Below are positions 55,899 through 64,000 of a DNA stretch of 64,000 nucleotides, in pieces. The DNA is from Pseudomonadota bacterium. GTDB lineage: Bacteria; Pseudomonadota; Gammaproteobacteria; Burkholderiales; Rhodocyclaceae. Numbering within the stretch: position 1 is the first letter of the stretch; each line of letters starts with the position of its first letter. The translations under genes and the position numbers were made by a program. Under the pieces are notes generated by a model. That model made no database searches, was not told where the DNA came from, and saw nothing but the letters and a program-made list of their open reading frames with translations. Location of the stretch: positions 186,001 through 250,000 of the forward strand of contig JAGTRU010000001.1 of NCBI GenBank assembly GCA_018261905.1, read 5' to 3'.

Positions 55899-58502
55899 TC
55901 AGCCGCCGGGCGTGGCCGGCGCCCCCAGTTTGCGCAACTCGGTTTCCAGGCGCTTGATCTCGGTAATGTCGATAAAGGTGATAACCACGCCGTTGATCAT
56001 GTTGTCCTGCGTGCGGTAGGGCATGATGCGCACGCGGAACCAGCGATTGTCTTCGGTCGCGATGATCTTTTCGCGAAAGATCAGGGTGTCGAGGACGGCC
56101 AGGGCGTCGTCCTGGAGTTGGGGATAATTGAGGACGGAAACGATATCGGACAGCGAGCGCCCGACATCGCCGGGGATCAGCTTGAAGAGATGCGTCGCAT
56201 GCGTCGTGAAGCGCCGCAACTTCATCTTGTCGTCGAGGAAGATGGTGGCGATTTCGGTGCTGTTGAGCAAATTGGTCATGTCGTTCTGGGCCCAGGTCAT
56301 CTCATCGACCCGGGTTTGCTGTTCGGCATTGACGGTCTGCAACTCCTCGTTCATCGACTGCAATTCTTCCTTCGAGGTGGTCAGCTCCTCGTTGGTCGCC
56401 TGCAGTTCCTCGTTGGCCGACTTGACCTCTTCCAGCGAGGACTGCATTTCCTCCTGGGTGGTGCGCAAGGCTTCGCGGGTCTGGTTCAATTCCTGCAGCA
56501 AGCTGTTTTCCCGTTCCGAGGTCAGGCCGGGCCGCCGCTTGCGGCCGGCCGGCGTGGCCTTGACGTCGGCGAAGACGACCAGCACCCGATTGCGCAGGGC
56601 TTCCGGCTTGTCGATGCCGTGCACGGTGACATTGACGACCTGGGTCTGGCCGTCATTGTCGATTTCCAGGCCGTTCAGGCATATCGGCTCGCTCTGCCGC
56701 AGGGCATTGCGGATGACGCCGCTCAGGGCTTCGCGCAGGCCGTCGCGGGCCATCGCATGGATGTTGATATTGACCTTGCCGGCGGCCGGTTCGAGGTATT
56801 TCCCGGTCCGCCCGCTGATGTAGAGAATGTCGCCATCGGCATTGACCAGCACGGCGGCCGGCGCGTAATTCTGCTGGATCAACTGGTCGGTCAGGTAGTC
56901 GACGCTTTCCCGGTAATCGGCCCGCCCGCCGTCGCCGGCAAACGGCGCAGTGCCCCGCGAACTGGTCGCGATGCCCGACCAGGAAGGTGACGAAACCTGT
57001 TCGATGCGCCGGAAGACGCGGACCTTGCTGTCCAACGGCTGGAAGCAGTCGGTAAAGTCGCCGACGCTTTCGGCGCTGCCCAGAACCAGGATACCGTTGC
57101 GGCCCAGGGCATAGTGAAACTGCGGCAACAGCCTTTTCTGCAATGCCGCCCCGAAATAGATCAGCAGGTTGCGGCAGGACAGGATATCGAGCTTGGTGAA
57201 CGGCGGATCGGACGTGATGTTGTGCGGCGCGAACACCACCATCTCGCGAATTTCCTTGTTCACCCGATAGCCGTCCTCTTCTTTGCAGAAGTAACGGGCC
57301 AGGCGTTCGACGGCGACATCGGCCGCAATATTGGCCGGATAAAACCCCTTGCGGGCCTTGTCAACGGCATCGACATCGAGATCGGTGGCGTAGATTTGCA
57401 GGGAAAAATGGCGCTCCGGCGTCACCTTCTGGAGGGCTTCCTTGAAGACGATGGCCAGCGAATACGCTTCCTCGCCACTCGAACAGGCCGGCACCCAGGC
57501 CCGTAAGGTCTTGCCCGCCGGGTATTGGGCGAGCAACTCCGGGAGGGCGCTGGCCGCCAGAAACTCCCAGAGCGCCGGGTCGCGGAAAAAATTGGTGACG
57601 CCGATCAGCAGTTCCTTGAACAGGAGGTCGAGCTCCTGCGGATTTTCGCGCAGGTAACCGACATAGTCGGCGATGCCGGCGATCTGCAGCAAGGCGGTGC
57701 GGCGTTCGATGCGGCGGTACAGCGTGCTGCTCTTGTAGAGGGAAAAATCGTTGCCTGAGCGCTGCCGCAGGAGAATGATGGCCTTGTCCAGCGAACTCTG
57801 CAGATTGCTTTCGGGCTCGGTGTCGGCCGGTATTTCCAGGGGCCAAGCATGGCGGAAGTGCTGGACGATCTGGGCCGGCATATTCTCGGGCAGCGCCACG
57901 ATATCGACCGCACCGGCCTTGATCGCACTTCGCGGCATACTGTCGGCCTGGGCACTCTTCGGTTCCTGGACCAGGGTCAGGCCGGATTGCTCCTTGATCG
58001 CGGCCAGGCCGAGCATGCCGTCCGAGCCCATGCCGGAGAGAATGACGCCAATCGCCCGCTCCTGCCGGTCGGCGGCCAGCGAGCGGAGGAAGAAATCGAC
58101 CGGCAGACGCAAGCCCCGCCGTTCGACCGGATCGATCAGATGCAGCACGCCGTGCAGCACGGAGAGATCCTTGTTCGGCGGAATGACATAAACCCGGTTC
58201 GGGGCCAGCAGCATCCGGTCGCCGGCTTCAGCCACCGGCATCGTGGTGACGCGCTGCAGCAAGTCGGGCAAGGCGCTGCTGTGGCTGGGATCGAGGTGCT
58301 GGACAACGACGAAGGCCAGACCGCTGGCGCTCGGGACATGCGAGAGAAAGGCTTCCAGGGCTTCCAGGCCGCCGGCCGAACAACCGATGCCGACCACCGG
58401 AAAGAGCGGGGCATCGCCCGCCAACGGGGCGGAGCTGGCGCCGGCTTGGGAAGGCTCGCTGGCGGAAGGGGATGCAGCGGCGGAAACGACGACGTTAAGC
58501 AT
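55899..58502 (-). CDS. CheB-CheR-PAS fusion protein
   Basis: 867 aa. The CheB methylesterase domain has Ser42 (GCSAGG), His69 (QHLDP) and Asp161 (GMGSDGM), the complete catalytic triad, but no receiver domain in front. A CheR methyltransferase domain follows (STLYRRIERRTALLQIAGIADY; WVPACSSGEEAYSLAIVF). Then come a PAS domain near 540-600, a long coiled coil (about 660-730, EELQATNEELTTSKEELQS) and a second PAS ending TFIDITEIKRLETELRKLG. No kinase or GGDEF module is attached. The family is often linked to stress or biofilm control rather than taxis. The 21-nt motif lies 164 nt upstream. Confidence 0.92.
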   Translation of the reverse strand: MLNVVVSAAASPSASEPSQAGASSAPLAGDAPLFPVVGIGCSAGGLEALEAFLSHVPSASGLAFVVVQHLDPSHSSALPDLLQRVTTMPVAEAGDRMLLAPNRVYVIPPNKDLSVLHGVLHLIDPVERRGLRLPVDFFLRSLAADRQERAIGVILSGMGSDGMLGLAAIKEQSGLTLVQEPKSAQADSMPRSAIKAGAVDIVALPENMPAQIVQHFRHAWPLEIPADTEPESNLQSSLDKAIILLRQRSGNDFSLYKSSTLYRRIERRTALLQIAGIADYVGYLRENPQELDLLFKELLIGVTNFFRDPALWEFLAASALPELLAQYPAGKTLRAWVPACSSGEEAYSLAIVFKEALQKVTPERHFSLQIYATDLDVDAVDKARKGFYPANIAADVAVERLARYFCKEEDGYRVNKEIREMVVFAPHNITSDPPFTKLDILSCRNLLIYFGAALQKRLLPQFHYALGRNGILVLGSAESVGDFTDCFQPLDSKVRVFRRIEQVSSPSWSGIATSSRGTAPFAGDGGRADYRESVDYLTDQLIQQNYAPAAVLVNADGDILYISGRTGKYLEPAAGKVNINIHAMARDGLREALSGVIRNALRQSEPICLNGLEIDNDGQTQVVNVTVHGIDKPEALRNRVLVVFADVKATPAGRKRRPGLTSERENSLLQELNQTREALRTTQEEMQSSLEEVKSANEELQATNEELTTSKEELQSMNEELQTVNAEQQTRVDEMTWAQNDMTNLLNSTEIATIFLDDKMKLRRFTTHATHLFKLIPGDVGRSLSDIVSVLNYPQLQDDALAVLDTLIFREKIIATEDNRWFRVRIMPYRTQDNMINGVVITFIDITEIKRLETELRKLGAPATPGG

Positions 58503-58818
58503 GGATTATTCCCCGGCGAACCGATAGATACCGGCACCCTACTCCAAATCATCCAGAAATAGCGTAGCAGCCGGGCGAAGAACCGGACTGTCGCGCCCCA
58601 AGAGCGGCCAGGACTGGGTTTGCCGGCCATCGAAGAATCCATTTTTGGCATTTTTCGGGCCCGGCTCTGTGCGCCATCGCACATACGCAACGCGGTTTTT
58701 CGCCTATGCTGGTAGGTACTGTAGCGGAGTGCCAAGGCCTTGGTCGCGGCACGTCATAAGCCACCTCCGGATGGCGACGGATCACCGGGATTTCGCTCCA
58801 GACAAGGAGATCCGAAAA
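58503..58818. other. Divergent intergenic region before ndvB
   Basis: 316 bp. Holds the 21-nt motif (58666-58686) oriented toward the CheB-CheR gene and the ribosome site of ndvB (AAGGAG near 58804). I see nothing else. Confidence 0.5.
58666..58686 (-). promoter_or_regulatory. 21-nt motif, copy 6
   Basis: On the minus strand GTATGTG, nine bases, ACAGA. The inner GTGCG/CGCAC is a perfect dyad, the most symmetric copy. It is oriented toward the CheB-CheR-PAS gene. Confidence 0.55.
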
Positions 58819-61800
58819 TTGAAAGAAAAAATCAAGGGGCTTGCCTCGGTTCTCTGCAGATTACCCCGCTGGTGGCGCAACAGCGCGCTGACCGGCAAGT
58901 ACGCCTCGACCGAACCGCCGCTGCGCGCCGAACTGTTCAGCGCCGACCAGATGGAACGCCATGGCAAGACCCTGGCCGGCGCCCACCAGTTGCATCCGAA
59001 AGTTGGCCCCGACCACTTGCTGGCCCGTCTGGCGGAAAACGAAGGCGTCCTGCTCGGCGCCTACAACCTGTTGCGCAACGCGGTCAAGGTCAGCCACCGG
59101 ATCACCCCGGCCGGCGAATGGCTGCTCGACAATTTTTACCTGATCGAGGAACAGATCCGCACGGCGCGCCGCCATTTGCCCAAGGGCTACAGCCGGGAAC
59201 TGCCGGTTCTGGCCAGCGGTCCGTCGGCCGGCCTGCCGCGCGTCTATGACATCGCCCTGGAAGCCATCGCCCACGGCGACGGCCGGGTCGATCCGGAAAG
59301 CCTGAACCGCTTCGTCGCCGCCTACCAGAAATTCGCCGACCTCAAGCTGGGCGAACTGTGGGCCATTCCGATCATGCTGCGGCTGGCGCTGATCGAGAAC
59401 CTGCGCCGCGTCGCCGGCCGGGTCGCGGCCGGCATGCTCGACCGCAGCCAGGCCAATGACTGGGCCGACGAAATGATCGAAGTCGCCGACAAGGATCCGA
59501 AAAGCCTGATCCTGGTCATCGCCGACATGGCCCGCTCCAATCCGCCGCTGGTCGACGCCTTCGTCGCCGAACTGGCGCGCCGCCTGCAAGGCCACAGTTC
59601 GGCGCTGGCGCTGCCATTGACCTGGATCGAGCAGCGTCTCTCCGAATCGGCGCTCACCATCGAACAACTGGTCCAGTCGGAAACCCAGAGCCAGGCGGCG
59701 AACCAGGTGTCGATCAGCAACAGCATCGGCAGCCTGCGTTTCCTGGTCGCCATGGACTGGCGCGAGTTCGTCGAGACGATGAGCGCCGTCGACCAGAAAT
59801 TGCGGGAAGATCCGGACGGCGCCTACGGCCGCATGAATTTTGCGACGCGCGACCACTACCGCCACGTCATCGAAAAAATCGCCCGCAACAGCCGGCTGTC
59901 GGAAAGCGAGGTCGCCCGCAAAGCCATCCAGCTCGCCCATCAGTCGGCCGCGGCGGGCGACCAACGGGCCGGCCATGTCGGCTATTACCTGCTCGACAAA
60001 GGCTTGCCGGCCCTTGAAGCGGCGGCCGAGGCGACGCTGCCGGGCGGCGAGCGCCTGCGCCGGCTGGGGCGCCGCTTTCCGCTGACCCTCTATCTCGGCG
60101 CCATCGCCCTGCTCTCGGCCGCTTTCGCCGGCACCTTTTTCCTCCAGGCGGCGGCCGGCGACCAGGCACTCTGGCTGCAGATCCTGATCCTGCTGCCGGC
60201 GCTGCTCGCCGGCAGTCAACTGGCGGTAACGCTGGTGAACTGGCTCGCCACCCTGCTCGTCGCACCGCACCCCTTGCCGCGCCTGGATTTCAGCGCCGGC
60301 ATCGCGGCCGAGGCGCGCACCCTGGTCGTCATCCCGACCATGCTCACCAGCCTGTCGGGCATCGAAGAGCTGGTCGAGGCCCTGGAAGTCCGCTTCCTCG
60401 CCAATCGCGACCCCCGCCTGCACTTTGCCCTGCTCACCGATTTTCGCGATGCCGAGGCGGCCACCCAGCCCGACGATGGCGAACTGCTGCAACTGGCCAG
60501 CCAGCGCATCGAGGCGTTGAACCAGAAATACCAAAGCCCGGGCAACGACAGCTTTTTCCTCTTCCACCGGCCGCGCCGCTGGAATGCTCAGGAAGGCGTC
60601 TGGATGGGCTACGAGCGGAAGCGCGGCAAACTGCTCGAACTCAACGCGCTGTTGCGTTTCGGTGAACGCCAGCCGTTCTCGACCATCGTCGGGGAAACGG
60701 CGGTACTGGCCGAGGTGAAATACGTCATCACCCTCGACACCGATACCTGGCTGCCGCGCGACGCGGCCCGCGAATTTGCCGCCACCATGGCGCACCCGCT
60801 GAACCGGCCGCAACTCGATCGCGCCACGCAGATCGTCCGCGCCGGCTACGCCATCCTGCAACCGCGCATGGCGGTCAGCCTGCCCAGCACCAACCGTTCG
60901 CGCTATGCCCGGCTGTGCGGCAGCGAGGCCGGCATCGACCCCTATACGCGGGCGGTTTCCGATGTTTACCAGGATTTGTTCGAGGAAGGCTCCTTCATCG
61001 GCAAGGGCATCTACGATGTCGAGGCGTTCGAGGAAGCGCTCAAAGAGCGCTTTCCCGAAAACCGCATCCTCAGCCACGACTTGCTGGAAGGCTGCCATGC
61101 CCGCGCCGGCCTGCTCAGCGACGTCCTGCTCTACGAAGATTACCCGCCGCGCTACAGCGCCGACGTCAGCCGCCGCCGGCGCTGGATCCGTGGCGACTGG
61201 CAGATCGCCAGTTGGCTGCTGTCACGCGTTCCGGGGCCGGCGGGGCGACGCATCAAGAACCCGCTGTCCGTGCTCGCGCAATGGAAACTGTTCGACAATC
61301 TGCGCCGCAGCCTGGTCCCGGCCGGCCTGCTCGGGCTCTTCCTGCTCGGCTGGATCGCGGTGCCGTCGGCCTTGCACTGGACGCTGCTGGTGCTCGGCAT
61401 AATCTTCCTGCCGCCCCTGCTGACCGCCGCTCTCGATCTCTTGCGCAAGCCCAAGGACCTGCAACTCGGGCAACATATCGGCGCTGTCCTGCGCGCCGCC
61501 GCCCTGCAGTTGGCGCAATCGGCCCTGAACCTGGCCTGCCTGCCCTATGAGGCGTATTTCAGTCTCGATGCGATTGGCCGCACCACGCTGCGCGTCATGC
61601 TCACCCACCGCCGCCTGCTCGAATGGAATCCCTCCGGCGAAGTGCAGCGCCAGTACGACAACAGCCGCCATCCGGCCGCCGGCAGCCTGGGCGACCTGGT
61701 CGCCACCAGCGGCGCCATGTGGCAGGCCCCGGCCAGCGCGCTGGCCATCGCCCTCGGCCTGGCGGCGAGCCGGCCGCTCGCCCTGCTCTGCGCGGCGCCC

Positions 61801-64000
61801 GTCCTCGCCCTGTGGTTTGCCGCCCCGACCATCGTCTGGTGGATCAGCCGTCCCTTGCACCGGCCGGCAGCCCGCCTGCACGCGGCGCAGCGCTTTTTCC
61901 TGCACAAGCTGGCGCGCAAGACCTGGTCGTTCTTCGAAACCTTCGTTACCGCCGAAGACCATTGGCTACCGCCCGACAATTTCCAGGAACACCCGGCCGA
62001 AGCACTGGCCCATCGCACCTCGCCGACCAATATGGGACTCGCCCTGCTGGCCAACCTGGCGGCCTACGACTTTGGCTACCTGGCGGTCGGTCGCCTGCTC
62101 GAGCGCACCCACGATGCCCTGCAAAGCATGCAGGGACTGGAACGCCACCAGGGACATTTCTACAACTGGTACGACACGCAAACCCGCAAGCCCTTGCCAC
62201 CGCTCTACGTCTCCTCGGTCGATAGCGGCAACCTGGCCGGCCATCTGCTGACCCTGAAACCCGGTCTGCTCGCCCTGGCCGACGCCAAAATCCTCAACCC
62301 GCGATGTTTTGCCGGGCTCTGCGAAACGATGGCCATCCTGCTCGATGTGGCAGCGGAAAATGCCCCGCCGGAACTCGCCCGCCTGCATGCCGATCTCGAG
62401 TCGGCCTACGATGCCCGACCGCAAACCCTGACCAGCGCCCGTTGCTGGCTGGACAAGCTGGTCCGCTCGGCAAGCACGCTGGTCGCGCAGGTGGCCGCTC
62501 TGGAAACCCCCAACCCGCTCGCCGATAGCTGGGCGAACGCTCTCCTCGGGCAATGCCGGGAGGCGCTCGACGACCTCAATTTCCTCGCCCCTTGGGGGCA
62601 AATGCCGCCCGTCCCGCTCGGCCTGCGCCAGGCCATCGGCCGGCTGGCCGCCTGGCAGACGCTTCCCACCCTGCGCGAAATTGCGACCCTCGATCACGCC
62701 ATCCTGGCCGAACCCGGCCTGCAGCCCGGCACCGCCGCCAGTCCGGAGGAGCTTGCCTGGCTCGCCGAATTTGGCGAGTTGACCGCGCAAGCCGTCCTCC
62801 GGGCGCGCGAACGCCTGACCGGCATCGAAAGCCTGGCCCGCCAGGCCGGCGATCTCGCGGTCGTCGATTACGGCTTCCTCTACGACAAGAGCCGGCATTT
62901 ATTGGCCATCGGCTACAGCATCGACCAACGGCGCGCCGATATCTGCAATTACGATCTGCTGGCCTCCGAGTCGCGGCTTTCCAGCTTCGTCGCCATTGCC
63001 CAGGGGGCGATTCCCCAGGAAAGCTGGTTTGCCCTCGGCCGCCTGCTGACCACGGCGGCCGGCGAATCCGTGCTGCTCTCCTGGAGCGGCTCGATGTTCG
63101 AATACCTGATGCCGCTGCTGGTCATGCCGAGCTACGACAACACCCTGCTCGACCAGACCTGCCTGGCCGCCGTCAAATGCCAGATCGCCTACGGCAAGCA
63201 GCGCGGCGTCGCCTGGGGCCTCTCCGAATCCGGCTACAACGCCGTCGATACCCGTCTCAACTATCAGTACCGGGCCTTCGGCGTCCCCGGCCTGGGCCTC
63301 AAACGCGGCCTCGGCGACGATCTGGTGATCGCCCCCTATGCCTCGACCATGGCCCTGATGGTACTGCCCGAAGCCGCCTGCCTGAACCTGCAACGGCTGG
63401 CCGGCGAAGGCCTGGAAGGCCGTTACGGCATGTACGAGGCGGTCGATTACACGCCCTCCCGCCTGCCGCGCGGCCAGAGCAGCGCCATCGTGCGTTCCTT
63501 CATGGCCCATCACCAGGGCATGAGCCTGCTCGCCCTCGCCCACCTGCTGCTCGACCGTCCGATGCAGAAACGTTTCGCCGCCGATCCGCAGTTTCAGGCG
63601 ACGGCACTGCTGCTTCAGGAGCGCATTCCGCATACCTCGACCTTCCATGTCCACACCCCGGAACTGTCGGAAAGTCGCAGCGATGCCAATGGGCCGGCCA
63701 TGCCGATGCGGGTCATCGACAGCGCCGATACGCCGCTGCCTGAAGTGCAGTTGCTCTCCAACGGCCGCTACCATGTGATGGTCAGCAACGCCGGCGGCGG
63801 CTACAGCCGCTGGAAGGATTTCGCCGTCACCCGCTGGCGCGAGGACGGGACCAGCGACCACTGGGGCAGCTTCGCCTACCTGCGTGATGTCGCCAGCGGC
63901 GAATTCTGGTCCACGGCACACCAGCCGACCTGTCGGCGGGCCGACACCTACGAGGCGATCTTCTCCGAGGCGCGGGCCGAGTTCCGCCGTCGCGACTTCG
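58819..64000 (+). CDS. ndvB: Cyclic beta-1,2-glucan synthase, C-terminus cut by window edge
   Basis: At least 1,727 residues, open to the right edge. The TTG start at 58819 has AAGGAG nine bases upstream. N-terminal block DNFYLIEEQIRTARRHLPKGYSRELP is typical of NdvB/ChvB. Membrane helices lie near 420-485. The GT84 transferase domain has DTDT at 640-643 and RRRRWIRGDWQI near 790, with further helices at 820-872. The glycoamylase-like domain contains SWSGSMFEYLMPLL near 1423. The start of the GH94 phosphorylase domain (GGGYSRWKDFAVTRWRED) is visible before the edge. It makes and sizes cyclic osmoregulated periplasmic glucans. Full members are about 2,800 aa. Confidence 0.93.
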   Translation, partial: MKEKIKGLASVLCRLPRWWRNSALTGKYASTEPPLRAELFSADQMERHGKTLAGAHQLHPKVGPDHLLARLAENEGVLLGAYNLLRNAVKVSHRITPAGEWLLDNFYLIEEQIRTARRHLPKGYSRELPVLASGPSAGLPRVYDIALEAIAHGDGRVDPESLNRFVAAYQKFADLKLGELWAIPIMLRLALIENLRRVAGRVAAGMLDRSQANDWADEMIEVADKDPKSLILVIADMARSNPPLVDAFVAELARRLQGHSSALALPLTWIEQRLSESALTIEQLVQSETQSQAANQVSISNSIGSLRFLVAMDWREFVETMSAVDQKLREDPDGAYGRMNFATRDHYRHVIEKIARNSRLSESEVARKAIQLAHQSAAAGDQRAGHVGYYLLDKGLPALEAAAEATLPGGERLRRLGRRFPLTLYLGAIALLSAAFAGTFFLQAAAGDQALWLQILILLPALLAGSQLAVTLVNWLATLLVAPHPLPRLDFSAGIAAEARTLVVIPTMLTSLSGIEELVEALEVRFLANRDPRLHFALLTDFRDAEAATQPDDGELLQLASQRIEALNQKYQSPGNDSFFLFHRPRRWNAQEGVWMGYERKRGKLLELNALLRFGERQPFSTIVGETAVLAEVKYVITLDTDTWLPRDAAREFAATMAHPLNRPQLDRATQIVRAGYAILQPRMAVSLPSTNRSRYARLCGSEAGIDPYTRAVSDVYQDLFEEGSFIGKGIYDVEAFEEALKERFPENRILSHDLLEGCHARAGLLSDVLLYEDYPPRYSADVSRRRRWIRGDWQIASWLLSRVPGPAGRRIKNPLSVLAQWKLFDNLRRSLVPAGLLGLFLLGWIAVPSALHWTLLVLGIIFLPPLLTAALDLLRKPKDLQLGQHIGAVLRAAALQLAQSALNLACLPYEAYFSLDAIGRTTLRVMLTHRRLLEWNPSGEVQRQYDNSRHPAAGSLGDLVATSGAMWQAPASALAIALGLAASRPLALLCAAPVLALWFAAPTIVWWISRPLHRPAARLHAAQRFFLHKLARKTWSFFETFVTAEDHWLPPDNFQEHPAEALAHRTSPTNMGLALLANLAAYDFGYLAVGRLLERTHDALQSMQGLERHQGHFYNWYDTQTRKPLPPLYVSSVDSGNLAGHLLTLKPGLLALADAKILNPRCFAGLCETMAILLDVAAENAPPELARLHADLESAYDARPQTLTSARCWLDKLVRSASTLVAQVAALETPNPLADSWANALLGQCREALDDLNFLAPWGQMPPVPLGLRQAIGRLAAWQTLPTLREIATLDHAILAEPGLQPGTAASPEELAWLAEFGELTAQAVLRARERLTGIESLARQAGDLAVVDYGFLYDKSRHLLAIGYSIDQRRADICNYDLLASESRLSSFVAIAQGAIPQESWFALGRLLTTAAGESVLLSWSGSMFEYLMPLLVMPSYDNTLLDQTCLAAVKCQIAYGKQRGVAWGLSESGYNAVDTRLNYQYRAFGVPGLGLKRGLGDDLVIAPYASTMALMVLPEAACLNLQRLAGEGLEGRYGMYEAVDYTPSRLPRGQSSAIVRSFMAHHQGMSLLALAHLLLDRPMQKRFAADPQFQATALLLQERIPHTSTFHVHTPELSESRSDANGPAMPMRVIDSADTPLPEVQLLSNGRYHVMVSNAGGGYSRWKDFAVTRWREDGTSDHWGSFAYLRDVASGEFWSTAHQPTCRRADTYEAIFSEARAEFRRRDF

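Noticed and set aside
58861..61098. Leftward 745-codon frame opposite ndvB
   Set aside because: Shadow. The rightward frame carries the GT84 DTDT and membrane helices and is open to the window edge.

Overview
The window is high-GC DNA from a Gram-negative betaproteobacterium, plausibly Rhodocyclales. This is inferred from gene content (a DUF3348-DUF802-OmpA-DUF2894 locus, Mla-type lipid transport, PldA, NemRA, a cyclic glucan synthase), not from any marker gene. It includes a chromosome dimer resolution site (dif, 32360-32387), so it should lie in the replication terminus region. No rRNA, tRNA or CRISPR array was seen.

Left arm (1-21.9 kb). Two very large proteins that I do not recognise are encoded leftward (1-6153). 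Next comes a rightward four-gene locus (6500-10877) encoding DUF3348, a MotA/ExbB-like protein with a 550-residue coiled-coil tail (DUF802), a MotB/OmpA-like partner and DUF2894. The MotA/MotB-like pair has the architecture of the ZorA/ZorB motor of Zorya defence, without the Zorya effectors. After a frameshifted antiporter remnant comes a leftward five-gene operon (21762-11252): MoxR AAA ATPase, DUF5682, WGR/DUF4132, VWA and SWIM zinc finger. It corresponds to the E. coli yehL/M/I/P/Q set.

Prophage (about 21988-32376). A 10.4-kb AT-richer filamentous phage (inovirus) sits in dif. Its core is a regulator with a palindromic operator cluster, a replication initiator, an ssDNA-binding protein, small coat genes (two too short for usual gene callers), a TspB/pIII-like adsorption protein, pVI and Zot/pI. 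Behind Zot is leftward cargo: a Zn-ribbon protein, a KfrA-like regulator with an iterated operator, a small protein and a compact orphan C5-cytosine methyltransferase. Two non-coding stretches hold a hairpin-rich element in two covarying copies, six GCGAAGC mini-hairpins and a long imperfect inverted repeat. The regulator frame reads through the left junction into host DNA.

Right arm (32.4-64 kb). A VapC-like toxin follows a truncated antitoxin remnant at dif. Then come small envelope lipoproteins, pldA, an orphan ParB, a flavin oxidoreductase with an EamA transporter, nemA and nemR with matching operators, a REC-PAS-PAS-GGDEF-EAL protein, and a group of small envelope/stress proteins (DUF883, DUF3309, BON, SYLF, Spy-like, beta/gamma-crystallin). 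These are followed by an SbmA/YddA-type ABC exporter, an Mla-type ABC/MCE operon, a CheB-CheR-PAS protein and a partial ndvB. Six copies of a 21-nt motif lie upstream of six of these envelope genes and suggest a shared regulon. An unnamed repeat of about 165 bp recurs between genes.
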